A stretch of DNA of 64,000 nucleotides from Gordius sp. MW1. Its lineage: Eukaryota; Nematomorpha; Gordioida; Gordea; Gordiidae. The stretch's first letter is position 1; each line of letters starts with the position of its first letter. Shown here one piece after another: positions 1 through 13,351 of this stretch. The stretch covers positions 7,508,501-7,572,500 of the forward strand of contig OZ038528.1 in NCBI GenBank assembly GCA_964036665.1, read 5' to 3'. The notes beneath the pieces were generated by a model that was not told where the DNA came from, did no database searches, and worked only from the letters and a program-made list of their open reading frames with translations. The translations under genes and the position numbers were made by a program.

Positions 1-245
1 ATGTTTAACATTTAACTCTCTCTCCATCTCATCCACTCCGGGCCCCTTCTTGTGTGATTGGATGTGGGGCGGGAGTTGAAGAGAAAGAGAAAGGGAGGGG
101 AGAAAGGTAGGAGATAATTATTATTGATGTATTTAAATGTGATATAAAGCTTTAATTGTTTTTTAGATATCAAAAAATAAAAAAATGCTCTATATAAATT
201 TATTGAATTAGTCAAACATATCACAAAAATGGTATTCTTAAATTT

Positions 246-605
246 TTGTATAAAAAAGAGGAAAACTATGACCACATTCATGACTATTACAATGATGATG
301 ACATGGAGGATTACAATTATGACAGCGAAGGCCATTTTGAGAAGCCAAAATTGACTACTCCTACACCAAGTTTGCATTCGATTCCGGTGAAGAGAGTTTT
401 CGAAATTCGCGTTGACACTTGCCAAACCGATAGTCTATTTACAAAGCTATTCCTTTTTGTACTATTGTCTATACAGTTAATATGCACGCTCCTTTATTTT
501 ACATTTATAATATCTCAGATCTGTCCCAAAATATATGCTGTACCAAGTCGTTGCTTAACCTTAATATTCAAACAAGTACAAAAAGTCTTGTTTAATAAAA
601 ATTGA
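246..605 (+). CDS. Possible terminal exon of a small membrane protein
   Basis: An open frame of about 115 codons ends at 603-605, with an AATAAA overlapping the stop. It has no ATG at its left edge; the first ATG is at 303. It is therefore more likely a last exon, with an AG acceptor possible near 257. The encoded segment starts very acidic and tyrosine-rich (YDHIHDYYNDDDMEDYNYD), continues with a basic stretch (SIPVKRVFEIRV), then has a hydrophobic segment long enough to span a membrane (LFTKLFLFVLLSIQLICTLL) and a cysteine-containing tail. This order resembles a cytosolic acidic domain followed by a membrane anchor. I do not recognise a family, and no upstream exon can be assigned inside the window. 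It could be a chance open frame. Confidence 0.35.
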   Translation: MYKKEENYDHIHDYYNDDDMEDYNYDSEGHFEKPKLTTPTPSLHSIPVKRVFEIRVDTCQTDSLFTKLFLFVLLSIQLICTLLYFTFIISQICPKIYAVPSRCLTLIFKQVQKVLFNKN

Positions 606-2394
606 TAATGTTGTAGTCCTGTTCGTTAACTTTATGGGTTTCAAGCGTAACGAAAAAGATTAAAAGAGAGATCTTAATTAAGCTAAATGCTATGATCTCT
701 TAAGACTACACTTAGGTTGATAATAATCCAAACTCTCCACAACACTAAGATATTTTACTCATGCATTATAAAAAAAGTGCGAAGCAAAAATAAGTTAAAA
801 CTACATTTAAATATATCCGGGAATTAAGGAAAAAATATATACGTTCGATTGCTGGATAATTTTAATCCCCGTTTCTCGATGTGATTATCAAAATCACGTT
901 CAGTGAGGGGATGGAACATTTGCGTTAGGAAATTTAATTACAGTGAGAGGGGAGGGAAGAGTGCAAGCTTGCTGCCGACCCCAATAAAGCTATACCTTAT
1001 TACGAAACAATGAGTCCGGTTTTTTATTGAGCAAAAAAATATATAAAATGCTATAAATTTTTTGACTAAATTTTAAGTTCAATACCTTAACACCAAATGA
1101 AATTGGGTTTATCATAGTTTAGACATATATGAGGCGAAAATCGGTTTTATGGGTATTTAAGAATGAGTGAATTATTAATTATGGAGAAATTATATATTTG
1201 TCGATATTAAATAAGCCGTGAATCGATAATATTATTAATTGTTTGTACAACTGATTTTTTAAAAGTGGCCAAAATATTCGGCTCATAAATAAATTTATTA
1301 GAATGGTGAATTAGGCATGCCAGGTTGCATCCACTTCTTGCAAAATTAAGTCCGCTTATTTTTTAGAGAAATTTTTTTAGGCATAATATTTTATTTTTTC
1401 ATAGCACAAAATGGACGTACCTAGGATATATAAAGTTAGATTGTATAATAAAAATGCTTGGATTTGTTCAAATTAAAAAAAGCGTTGGGCGAATTCTTGA
1501 TTTCAACCTAACTAAATTATCAATCCCCCTCAAGTTATTTTAAAAACGTTTAAATTCGCCATTTATGAAAGTTGTAAATTGAGACCTTTATTGCTTCTGT
1601 AGTTAATATTAACTAAAGATCTTAATAAGTATAATTTCTAAAATTGTAGGTACAACAGAAAGCAAAACTTGTACTACCCTAATCTTAAAGAGATGACTCT
1701 TACATTATTTACTAATTGCAATGTAAAGTTATATTTTGGGATTAAATTTTAAAATGGATTTGGCTGCATTCTTAAGTTTTAATACTAGTCACTTTACATT
1801 TATACCCCACAAAATTTTAACCTTAATAAACATATATTAGTATTGATAGTGAATAAATAAACAAATTTCTATATAGTAAGTGAAATAAGTATTATAATAT
1901 GACTGTATTAGTAAATTATGAAGGTTGAGCTGAAGGAGTAGGACAGGTTATTAATGACCTAAGACCACTAGTGTCCGGCATACATGATTTAAAATTAACC
2001 TCATATGAAGTTCTGGTTGAATAATTAAAGAATGTTTGAGCCGAGTTGAGCTGTGGAAAATTTAAAATGATGTGTCATATCAGGCTACAATTTATATAGG
2101 TCGGATTTTACATAAAATCTTCTGATAATATCTCCTGCGTATTATAATCTAATATTTATAAAGAAAAATATTAATATGTCTTTAAGATCAACTTTTTATT
2201 AATTTACTCAATGCATTTTTTTGAATTGTAATTTTCAAATAGTCATCAAAACCAACTTTTACATCTCCCGAAGATTGGGATGTTTGGTTTGTAGATTTAG
2301 GTCATGGCCATACATACATATAGATATATTAAATAACTTACATTAATGAATGACCATAATTATTTGCTGACAATAGCCCATAAGAATTTAGTAT
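606..2394. other. Intergenic AT-rich DNA, nothing recognised
   Basis: About 1.8 kb of AT-rich sequence without a convincing open frame, terminal repeat or RNA gene. Confidence 0.5.
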
Positions 2395-3740
2395 CAGTGG
2401 CGTAACTAGCATTTTACCCTTGGAGGGGGGGGGGGTCACAACTTAAATTTCACACCAGTGCGGAGGGGTCAACGACGATTTGAAAATTTTTTCCATACCC
2501 ATTTTAATAACCAGGTATTCCTTTGTGTAATTATTTTTTCATTTCTCTTGATCTACCTTTTCACATCAAAATTTTATACTCAAATTTAAGATCTTCCCTC
2601 TTACCTCCAACTTACACATGAGCATGCGAAAATAATGACCTACAACGGGCTTCTTTATATCACCACCCCGCCCGTTACAAATACGTCAAAAAGCCCTGGA
2701 CGGCATATAAATTTTTTTATTTGCTTCTTAAGATTATGATTTTCTTAATGAATTGATACAACATAAATAATGATGTTATTAGTAATAATGCATAATATTT
2801 ACAAAAAATTCATTTAGCTTACCCTAATGTTTTTAAGATTTTAAAAGGGTATGAAGGATTGGACCTTGTTTATATATAGTCTCTAATTAACACTTATCAA
2901 TTTAAAATGCGCGTTTTGATGTTGATGAATAAATGAATAACGATTAAGATATAATATGATTCTCGTTGTAAATTTAATAAACATTCAATAATTAGAAATT
3001 AATATAGAACATTGAAAAGACACACCTTTCTTTATACTTTATGATACACAAAAAATAATAGATGATTTTATTACGGACTTTCTGCGGGCCTTACTTAATC
3101 TATGCCCGGCCCGTGTCCTCTAGGTTATATAACACCCCGTCCCCGGTAAGTTATTTTTTAGAGCTAAAGACCGGCCCGCGGGTTGAGTTTATAGACCAGG
3201 CTGTGCCGGTCTTCTAAGCTAAATTACCCGCAATAAAATTAAAATTCATTAATAATGAATAATGCATATAGTTAAACAAAAACAAAACTATGTAATTACA
3301 AGGATTACATTAAGGCAATATAAAATTATATAGCATGTTAAAGTCCAAAATGGAACAGGTATATTGTCAAGAAAAATTTTAATTTTACAAAAAGTTATCC
3401 CCCAATTCCAAATAATATACCATATATATTTTATTGAAGCTAATGTTTAGAGCTAAAGGTGTTAAAAATACGCTAAGTTTTAATTTATTCCTTTTTATTT
3501 ATTACGCGTTAATAAATAACAAAGCGGAATTTTAATATAAATAAGTCGCTTATCTCAATCAAATGATTATCTTTTAAAAAAACTAATAAATAAAATTATT
3601 ATTTATAGTTTAAGATATAAATAAATGCGTAAGCGAGGCAAAGGGGCCAGGATTTTTTTCTGGGGCGGGGAGGGCCGAAAGTTCCAGGATTGCTCTTGGG
3701 GTGCTCTAGCCCCTTTAGCCCCCACCTAGCTACGCCACTG
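2395..3740. mobile_element. Non-autonomous hAT element, CAGTGGCGTA ends
   Basis: The element begins CAGTGGCGTAACTAG and ends CTAGCTACGCCACTG, so its ends are inverted repeats. It is flanked by an exact 8-bp duplication, TTTAGTAT, at 2387-2394 and 3741-3748. An 8-bp target duplication with CAG...CTG ends is the hAT hallmark. G runs follow the left end and C runs precede the right end. The 1.35-kb interior has no transposase frame. It does hold a GC-rich block near 3080-3220 with repeated CCCGGCCCG-type words, probably an older nested hAT-like insertion. A 141-bp relative lies at 39051-39191. Confidence 0.88.
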
Positions 3741-4132
3741 TTTAGTATGTACTAATGTAGTCTTTGGCTAATTCAGCTAATCTAATAATGCATATTTATT
3801 TCTAAATTATATTAAACGCTATTTGCAAACAGTATACTAAATGGAATACTTTACGTAGGCTTTATTAGGCTACTATAAATATAGGAACCATTTCCCACTA
3901 ATCTTTTTCCAGAGTTTCTCCATTTAACCTTCTTAGTCTATACTTAAACCATATCGTCAAGGCCCTATTGAATGTAGCTATGTTAAAGCATGATATATTA
4001 TTCTATAAGTTTAAAAATGAAGCCATTAATGGATACATGTTTTTTTGAAAAAATTATCGACATTAGATTTTACGTATCAACAACGAGATAACTCTTCATA
4101 TTTTAAAATTCGCCTATATTTTTGAAAAGAAC

Positions 4133-7100
4133 ATGAGGACGCGTAGGTCTAAAATAAACGAAACTAAAGGTAATTTAAATATATGCCTTTATAAAGTATA
4201 TTTATAGAGGAAGAAGTTAAAGTTGAAGACATCAGATCGGAATTAACCTCCCCATTAAAAAAACGCAGAAGCCGCATGAAATCTAATGAATTTGATAACA
4301 AAGATTTAAATTTAATACCTGACAGCCTAACCGCTAACAACAAAGATTTATCGGTAAATAATATGGAAGTTCATGTAGAAAAGGCAACCATAGAATCTGA
4401 ATCAACTTCAAGTATACTATAGGCTAATTTTTATAAATTCCAATTTTAGTAAATGTAGAATGTAATGTTAATGAATTAAATCCAGAAATCACAGAACATG
4501 AATTATATAATGATTCAAATTTGTTGCAAAATCAAGATTCTAATGCTGATTTCCTTATAAATGAAGATACACCTAATGATTTATTAATTAATAACAAACT
4601 TTTAAGTCCATCAGAGGACATTATTAAAATAAATTCTATTGTAGACATAGTTCCATGTGAAGAAGATTTTCTGCCTAACTTTGAAGGTGATGAAGAATTT
4701 GAACCTGAAGACACCCAAAAGTATATAATATATCCCAACTAAGATAATGTAATTATGAATTTTTGATAAATATAGATCTAAATCAAACATTTTAAATGAA
4801 GAATTTAAAATTGATATTGGACTAAGCTCAGACATTGATACTATTAATATAATACCTGATGAGAATAATTTAAATAATAAAGATGAAATTATATCTATTC
4901 AAAAAGGTATTTTAACTCCATTAATATTCTTATTACTAATTAAATCCTTGATTTTAGAACACACCTTGGACACCACAGAAAATAAATTTATTCCATCATC
5001 AATTATACATGTCCTAAATTTGGTTAGCGAATATTTTTATCAAAAATTTTTTTTTTACTTAATCCTTTAATAATTATAAACTCTTTAATTTTTCTGATTT
5101 CTCATATGTAATTGTTTATAAATTTGACATCTGATAAAAAATTGAGACAGAATAAATGGAAAAGGTGTTTATGGCTATATAGTTAATTTTATATATTTTT
5201 GTCACTATTCAAATTTTTTCAATATTGGTCATAATATTGTTATAACTTTAAATTTTTTGGTCTGACTTATAGCTAAAGAGTTAAATATTAAAAATGAACC
5301 TTTTAGATTGCATTAGTATCAAATTTTACAATAGTACATATTTTCTTTCAATTTCTTGATAGTTAAATCAAAATATTTTAATTTAGTATAAAAACTAAAA
5401 AATATATTTTAATATAAATTAATATGCTTTTATCAAGGTGAGACCTTTTACCCTTAGACAACTCAAAGAATTATTCAAGAAGTTTGGAGACTTTGATGAA
5501 GATAATGATTTATGGATTGATAAAATCAAATCACATTGTATAATTAAGGTAAATATATATAATTATGGCCTAATAGAATTTTCATTTTTGCCATTTTAGT
5601 TCAAAGAAGATGTCAGTGCAGCTGAAGCTATTAAGGAATTAGATGGTCAAAAATGGCCCACCTCTAATCCTAAAATGTTAAAGGTTGAATTCAGTGATCA
5701 AGAAACGGTAAGTATTCCATATTACATTTATTTTTGATAATTTTTGAATCTGGCCAGTAGATATGGAATGTTTTGAGACATTTAAAAGTTTAAAGCATTT
5801 AATCTATTGCTAGTGCTCAATTTTTAACTAAATCTGTCAGGAATGTGACCAAAATTGTAGTTGAATATATACTTTATCCATTTAGTCAGCCTGAGCTATT
5901 ACAGAACCCCTAAACAAATTTAAAAATAACGATTTACTGCTTAAGTGTTACCGCAAGAAAAAATATAATTATTTATTATCCCTAATTGCAGACACCCTCT
6001 GTATATCGATTAATTACTTTCAATTTTTTGTAACCAAATTGCTATAGCTCGACCGTTACAAACAATCAGACGCATCCCTTACTCCCCAAACGGAATTTCG
6101 TAAGAGTATTAGTAGTACGGGCAATGAGGGAAAAATAGTTGGTGGTACAACCGGGGTAGAAACCAACGTGTTGGCCGAGATAGATAACCACAACACCTCT
6201 CGAACTAGCATAGATTCTCAACAAGGTTTCATGTGTGACAAAAGCACGGCTAGTGGCCACCAACACGTACTTTGGAATCCCGACCCTTTTGCCAGCATTC
6301 CTTCCCGCAAGATTGCAATTAAGGGCGAGGCTGTTGAATCAATCGATAAGTCAAAGGACTCCGTTTGGGCCGATCATGCTGATAAACCTTACAACCTTCA
6401 TGGGGGTACTATTCATTTTTTTTGTATTGTATAAGTTTGAGTTTAGGTTTGATATGTTTATTATTGACGTGTACAACAAAAGGTCACCTTAATTCTTGCT
6501 AAAACCTCCCATCTCTTGTCTGAAGTTTTACTTTTGGAATTAATTTCAACTAATTGCGCTTTTTAACGCTCTAATTGGCATACGCTGTCGCTTTAAACAA
6601 TCATAAAGCGAACGCACATTTATTTTATTTTTGCCTGTTTAAGTAATTAACGATCACTTCGAGATTTTTAAAGTGTGAAATTATCCTAATAATATTCTAG
6701 GAAACTATTTGGTAAAATGATAAATTTAATTTTGCTCGAAAAGATCAAAGTACAAGGCCTCATGCCCGTGGGGATCATTTCAAGGTGGGCGATAATCACA
6801 TTTTTGACAGGAGTGCTATTAGGCGAGAAGATTCTCATGCGGCGCCCCTTCATCAAGCTAAGGTATGACATTATATTTTGCTTTGGGTGAACGAGCTACA
6901 TAGTTCTTCTTAAGTATGAGCCCGAGTTAGCCCTATTTATATTTATTATATATTAAACATATATCATAAACAATCAAAAGTTTTAAAATGTAGATAAATA
7001 GGTATCGTGCCATGGATGGAGATTGTTAAAATATATGACAATTGTTTTATATAAAATGTAACATGGTGCATTAATTAAATAACGGTAGAATCGATTGACC

Positions 7101-9105
7101 GACACATCTGTCTATAAAGCGTTTTTTACATATCCTATTTGTTATTTAGGCTAAAGAACATTATTAAAATCATTTAGATCAAACTGTGTTTCATATACAC
7201 CTGATTTAATAGATTGCTCACGTCAAGGAATGGGACAAGGATAAGGTTGTTGTCGATTATCAAACCAATCCATCTAATGAAAGCCATTCCTCAAATTACG
7301 GTAACGCATTAACACTTTTTTGCCACTTATATATACCATGTTTAGCCGCTCCTGCGAAAGATGCTAAAGAAGATAAGGCTCCTAATAAATCGGGACAATT
7401 GATGGACGAATTATTTAGCAAAACCCACACCCTCCCATGCGTTTATTGGTTACCCTTGACGGTTAAACAGGTTAGTTGAAATAGTTACTTTTATAACACC
7501 GTATTCAATAGTTTTATAACGCGTCTATTTTTTAATTCAACGACAAAATTTAATATATAATTTCGTTTAAATTTTAACTCTGCACTAGTGATTTGTTTAT
7601 AGCATAATTTTCGATTGTTAATTGAAAAAAGGGTTGAACTATTGTGTTAGACTACATATTAACGGCTAAGAATTTGTATCACAATTCTAACGATCCTTGA
7701 CAAAGCATAAATCTTTTCATGATTACTGCCAGATATAAAGATTTAGCTTTCCCTAAACAATACTTTTGTTTTATTTTAGTGACCTATCCTTATATTATAT
7801 TAACTAGATAACTTGATAATTTATCCTTGTACATGTTTAAAGATGGAGGCCAAAGTTAAAGAACTCGGCGTTGCTTACGTGTACGAGAAGGATATCATAA
7901 AAATGTCGCATTCGTGCAAAACTTACCAGTCTCACCCGTACGAAAATATTGAAGCTTTACGGAGGAAGCAGGACGCTTTCATGCCTCCTCCCCCCGTTCA
8001 AGCCCCCTATCACGATGATCCCTATTCTAATGCCCCCTACCCTCCGGGCCCTTACAACGAACCAAAATGGGCCGAGCCCTACGATCGAAAGTTTGTTTTA
8101 ACCCCTATAAATCATTGTTTTGTCTAAATATAAAATTAGTAGGGGAATGTATTTTCATCTAAATTAGTCCTACTATTTAATTTAAACTTTAATATTTTAT
8201 ATTGTCTACAAATTTTTATCATCTTAATACTCTTTATGAATCCAACCTATGTTAAAATGGATATAAATTATATTGCTTAATCCTTTAACATTGTCTATTA
8301 TTTGTTAACGGCGTTTTTCATCGTTTACTCTATATTTTCGTTTAGGGATAAATGGGGTCAGGGGGATGATGTCGCTAGCCACAACCCCTTCCCAATGATG
8401 AGACCTAGGGATACATCATTTAAGGCAGCTCCACTTGATTTCGATCCCTCTTATCAGCCACGCAATTTTTTGTCTCGCGATTACGATTACTCACGTCGCA
8501 GGCAGCAAAGACCACCACCGTATGGAGTTGCAGAACCTAGTTACCCACCACCTCATGGCAACCCTGAAAAACGAGATTTCGAAGATTTTTCCGCCTTGGA
8601 TGGTACTCTAGAGCGAAGCGGACCTTTTCACAAGAAGAGTAGATACGACGAATATCAACATGCATCGGCGACTAGGCATCGAGATTTCGATAGTAGAGGG
8701 GACAGCAGAAGCTTCAAGCGGGATGTCTCTTCTCGAGCCAAGTATATGGGTGATAAGGAGCCATCCGATAGAGGTGTTAAGGTAGGGTTTTAAATAATTT
8801 TTAGCGACGCAAAAATTGTTAAATGTTTCAAGATGTTCCGGTCTAATATCTGATTGTTTTGGGGGAATATACTCCTTGGACCATTGATACCTGAAATATC
8901 ATACACGGCTTTATAACTTGTATATAATTGTATTCTATTTACCGGGGCTCATGTTTTTAAAAAGGTTTGTTAATATATGGGCATGCTTAACGTAATAATT
9001 TTTACTTAGAAATTATTTTATAACTTATATACGTTTTGTTTTTACTAGGATAATATGAAGAGGTCAAGAGGGGAATCGAGGGAAAGACGTTCGCATAGGC
9101 GTTAA
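4133..9105 (+). CDS. ACIN1: Acinus homologue (RRM, RNPS1/SAP18-binding motif)
   Basis: Exons: 4133-4169, 4208-4411, 4450-4720, 4776-4906, 4958-5022, 5438-5548, 5600-5707, 6048-6405, 6744-6862, 7213-7300, 7346-7470, 7843-8090, 8346-8781, 9049-9105. All junctions are GT-AG and phase-consistent, giving 785 codons plus a stop. The RRM spans about residues 229-309 ([40 protein letters not shown]), which is diagnostic of Acinus. About residues 515-539 hold LMDELFSKT...CVYWLPLT, the motif that binds RNPS1 and SAP18 in the ASAP complex. The N-terminus is acidic; the tail is proline- then RS/RD-rich and ends RSHRR. Acinus is a nuclear, exon-junction-associated splicing regulator. No SAP domain is seen, so this resembles the short isoform, or further 5' exons exist. 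The exon 9 acceptor (6743) is the least certain junction: a stronger-looking AG at 6700 would meet a stop. The start was chosen because ATG 4133 joins in phase with exon 2. Confidence 0.9.
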
Positions 9106-10330
9106 TTGGAGGTTTTGATCACCTCACCTTTACCACATATCTAATTTTTTATTCATATTATTTTTCATTTAAATTTAGTTTTAGTTTAGAGCGTTTTTTT
9201 GCTTTCTATAATCAATTTTATCAACCTTGTTCCTCTAAGCGATGATCGCCTCCCCAAAGTCGATCCTATCGTGTGTAAACCTCGTTCTGATAGACGTTTC
9301 TCATCTCCTAGTTTAGATTGAGTTCGTTTCGGCTCTTTCTCTTTTGGCCTGAGCTGTCAAGGTGGAAGAATATAACTTCCCGAGTTTCTATTATCAAGCC
9401 AGGAGATAAGAATGCGTCTTAATTAAGCTTTACTACCAAACCCCCTTAATTCGATAGCCACATTCCCGTTATCCCCGCATGAGATCAGTTAAACTTGTCT
9501 AAGCAGACACACCTTTAAGATTTCTTCTCAGTACACCACATGACAAAATAATCCTACCCAATAAGAGACCTTGTTATGTCTATCGACGTCATAAACCAAC
9601 ATATTGAACATTATAAATGTTACACGTCGTTGAAAATGTGAAATGTATTAATGCCTAATTGACATTTTTTCCTCTTTTATTAAGCGTACAAAACGTCAAA
9701 TTTACAATGTATGATAAATATCAATTTGTAATGTAAATTTGGAATAAACTTGTAGCACTTTATGTGTATACCTTTACAAGTTAATAGAATAGGTACAGGA
9801 CACGATAGCTCGAGCTACTTTTATTTGCTTGTTTTGTCGAATAATTATTTTTTACTGATACAAAATAAAGAGTTCGGAATTATTTTTATCTTTGAATTTT
9901 AAATTTTATAAAAAAAAAGAGATTGTAAGGATTTTCAAACCAAGGAGAATTTTTGCGTTAACAAGTATATAGATTTTTAAGGAAAAGGACGTTTCTTTAC
10001 TTTCCTAGTCCCCCTCAATTTACAAAATTATGTCCATTAGTTGGCGATTGGCATTTTATTGCTATCATTTATTATTTTTTCAAATTCTGCGAAATCCCTA
10101 CCAAGCCATGTATTATTGGAAACAAATTATAATCAAGTGATTTTAATTACCTTAAAAATTATAAAAACCAGGTCTTAAAATCTAAATTGGGCCTGATGAG
10201 TCAGTCCAACTTATTCGACCCCGTTGCGAAACAAAGTTTAGCACTAATCTTTTCAATACTACTTTATTTAGCACCACTTCATAAAAATAAATTATAACCT
10301 GCCCCTAGACTTCTAATCAGAGGTCAGATT
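9106..10330. other. Acinus 3' flank, no gene seen
   Basis: Probable 3' UTR followed by AT-rich DNA. I see no coding potential or repeat ends. Confidence 0.4.
9743..9748 (+). promoter_or_regulatory. Candidate polyadenylation signal for Acinus
   Basis: An AATAAA lies about 640 nt past the Acinus stop, in otherwise featureless 3' sequence. Another lies near 9865. Assignment is by position only. Confidence 0.3.
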
Positions 10331-10339
10331 TGTTTAGAT

Positions 10340-10500
10340 TTTTATGCCCGAACCCGGCCCGGTTCAATTTTTTAACCTCATTGCCCACCCGAACCCTTCT
10401 AAGTGTCCGCCCCGGCCCGCCCGAAATATTATAGCTGCCCGAAATGCCCGGTTTGAAATATTAAATTTGCCTGTTAGGCCCGAAATTTTGCGATCTCAAA
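10340..10500. repeat. CCCGG-array remnant, hAT-like
   Basis: A GC-rich island in AT-rich DNA, made of repeated words such as CCCGAACCCGGCCCGG and GCCCGCCCGAAAT. The same word class fills the subterminal regions of the hAT element at 23114-24168. Clear ends and a target duplication are not visible, so this is probably a decayed fragment. The stretch from 10500 to 11340 holds nothing recognisable. Confidence 0.45.
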
Positions 10501-11339
10501 TTCTTTCCACCACTTAAAAAATAGCATTAAATTAATGGCATATTGAATAAAACTTTAGCAATATTTTCTTATCCCGGTCAAAATCTAATTTCCTATATTA
10601 TTTAAAAGTCGAATGATTTTTCCATATAAATGATCTTTAATTTTAATCCTAATAGGTCAGTATTTAGTCTTTCTAAACAAGTAAGCCAGAGTATCTTTAA
10701 AATATTGTTATCACTGGCAAAGCCGCTCTAGGTCACAATATTTTAATATATTAATTGCTAATGCATTTAGGTACAAACATCTTAGAACGTTTTCAAATCA
10801 TATAACAGCAAAATATTAATTAAATGCAGCCGATGTCAATGAAAATAATGTAGCAATTTTTTAATTAAGTTTAAAGTAAACATATTTTATAAATAATTTT
10901 ACAATAAACAAAATTATACTCCCCTTTGGTTAACCCGTTTAAGCTCCCACCCTATAAATAAACTTCTTAATGAATAAAATTAGTCAATATGTGCTCTTAG
11001 AAGTTTATATTAAACCAAAAAAAGGTATAAAAATTTATTATTATAAAAATAAGCAATAGCTTCGCGATAGCAACGAGTGATAAGAAAATAATAAAGGCGA
11101 ATTGGGGAAGCTTTATTAAACCAGATAAAATTAAATGATATTAGAATGAAATTTAACACTTGCATGCATTGTGTCAATTTCGGCATGACGCTTTTGTATT
11201 ATGTATAGACGGCACATGTGAATTACGAACAATGAAAGGGCTACATATAAATATTTCAATTCTTTCCATGAACGTAGCTAAAGATAGGGACTTGATGGAA
11301 ATAGAGTGGTTCGGACAAAAATTATAGAATTCTTGGGGA

Positions 11340-11989
11340 CAGGTGGCGAAATCAAGTTTCTTAACTTCTTCTTTCTATGACTGTTTGTCACCAAGGCTGG
11401 TGGTCAGTCCCTTCAGCATTCGTTTCCATTTGTTTCTATGTTTACATAGGTCTTTCTTTATCTTGTGGACTTTCATATCGTGCCGTATTTTATGAATCCA
11501 GGTAAGCTTTGGTCTTCCTCTCCTTCGTTTTCCTGCGAAATATATCATCTCGATTTTCTTTCCGACATAGCTATCGTCCCTTCTGTCGACATGGCCATAC
11601 CATCTTAGTCTATTTGTTAGGAGCTTTGTCGTAATAGATGTAGTACCCAAAATTTTTCTTATTTCTTCATTTCGCTTGTGTTCCTTTTTGCTTACTCCTA
11701 GCACCCATCTTAGCATTTTCATCTCCATGGTCGCAAGACGCTGCTCTTCTCTTTTACGTATAGCCCATGGTTCCGAGCTATACAGGGATTTTACAGTGCG
11801 CCTTTTAGTTTTCTCGGAATGATTTCGTCACACAGAACGCCTGTCAAGTCCCTCCACTAAGCCATCCAGAATTTATCCTTAGATTTCTTTATCCATTCCA
11901 CCATCCGATTGAAGTGTTGATCCTAAATAAGGAATCCACGCTTATAAGTTGTCAATCGCCTAAAGTAAGGGATTCACTTAGCTGGTTTT
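11340..11989 (-). mobile_element. RTE-type LINE, 3' part of the interrupted copy
   Basis: The minus-strand frame 11375-11728 reads MKMLRWVLGVSKKEHKRNEE, LRWYGHVDRRDD and GKRRRGRPKLTW. This is the conserved region that follows the reverse transcriptase in RTE-type LINEs. It belongs to the LINE whose 5' part is at 19524-21789; the Ty3/Gypsy element at 11990-19523 separates the two. The 3' end near 11340 is approximate. No tail repeat was confirmed. Confidence 0.8.
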
Positions 11990-12188
11990 TGTTGAGTCTT
12001 GATATATTTATTGATAGATCTTTAACTACAAAAACACCAAAGACTGAATAACTATTAGCGATTTTTGTATATAAAGGGTAAGAAACGCGTGATGGTGGGG
12101 TGATTGTGTGATAGTGCCGTGATAATGAATATAATTTTAATAAACATAATTTGAATAAACGCGCATGGTGCAGTTGCAGTATACAACA
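11990..12188 (-). repeat. 3' LTR of the Ty3/Gypsy element
   Basis: 199 bp, bounded by TGTTGAG and ATACAACA, nearly identical to 19287-19523. It contains a short motif CGCGTGATGGTGGGGTGAT that is present once here and about three times in the other LTR. Confidence 0.9.
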
Positions 12189-13351
12189 TCTCCTACCCCC
12201 TTAAGTTATTCCATATCTTTCTATTGGTTTCGGATTCGTGTAGATCGCCGGACCGTTATTTCGGGTGAGGGTATAGGTGAATGAGGGGAGTCCGTACGAG
12301 GGGGTAGAGGTGAGAGCGGGGGTGGAATGTAAACTAGCATATTACCGCTAGCTTCATCATGTGGTAGATTAGGCTGTTGCGGAATGGTAGCGTCCAATAA
12401 ATCACTGGGTTCATTTTGTGGCAGATCACCCGGTATTGCGTGCGAAATGTCAGCCCATCTATCTTCGTCGTTTAGCGTGTCTGCTTCATCTAAATATTTT
12501 CTAATATGATCACCATGTCTCTTCCATAATGCCCCAGTATCCATTTCTACCATGTACGATACTGGGCCTAAGATTTTTACTATTTTTCCCGTTACCCATA
12601 ATTTATCATTAGTTGTGAAAGTTCTAACCCACACTCTATCTCCAATTATAAATTTCCGTTTGATGGGTGCCAACTCGTCTTTGTCAAGACCAGTTACATG
12701 TGGGTTGAGTAAATTTAATGGACCGATTGGTTGTATTTTGATTAATAGATTGGCTGGAGTTAATCCAGTTGTTGGGTGAATGGTATTCCTATAAGAAAAC
12801 AGAAAGTTATATAATTTATCGTTTTTAAAATTCTTAGTTTTGTTTAAGAACTCCTTAAATGTTCGGACGAAACGTTCAGCTTATCCGTTGGATCGAGGAT
12901 GATACGGGCTGGAATATGCGTTACGAATGTTATTTTTTTTGCAGTATGTTTTAAATTCGGCGCTTGTAAATTGAGGCCCATTGTCTGTAGCCAGGGTGCT
13001 AGGTACTCCGAACCTTGAGAAAATAGCTTCGAGAGCGTTAATAGTGCTTGACGTTGTTATCGTTGTCATAGGGATCACCTCGGGCCATTTACTGAAGGCG
13101 TCAATTAAAATTAGGTAATTGTAAGAAAGTGATAAAAAGAATAAGAAAAGTATCTCTTTAAATTAATTATTAATGTTAGAAAAGGTAAAAGAATTAAGTT
13201 TTAACAATTATCATGATTAAGATTTAAGTTATCATGTTATTGGATATTTTACTTACCTTAACTTTAATTTATGTTTTAGGAATTTATTTCAATAATAATT
13301 AATCCCAAGTAACCGCGCGAATTAGTGAAGCGAAATTATTTATATATAAAA

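Noticed and set aside
12-425. 137-codon minus-strand frame with a hydrophobic run
   Set aside because: Antisense shadow of the more protein-like plus-strand frame at 246-605; low-complexity Ile/Val stretch.
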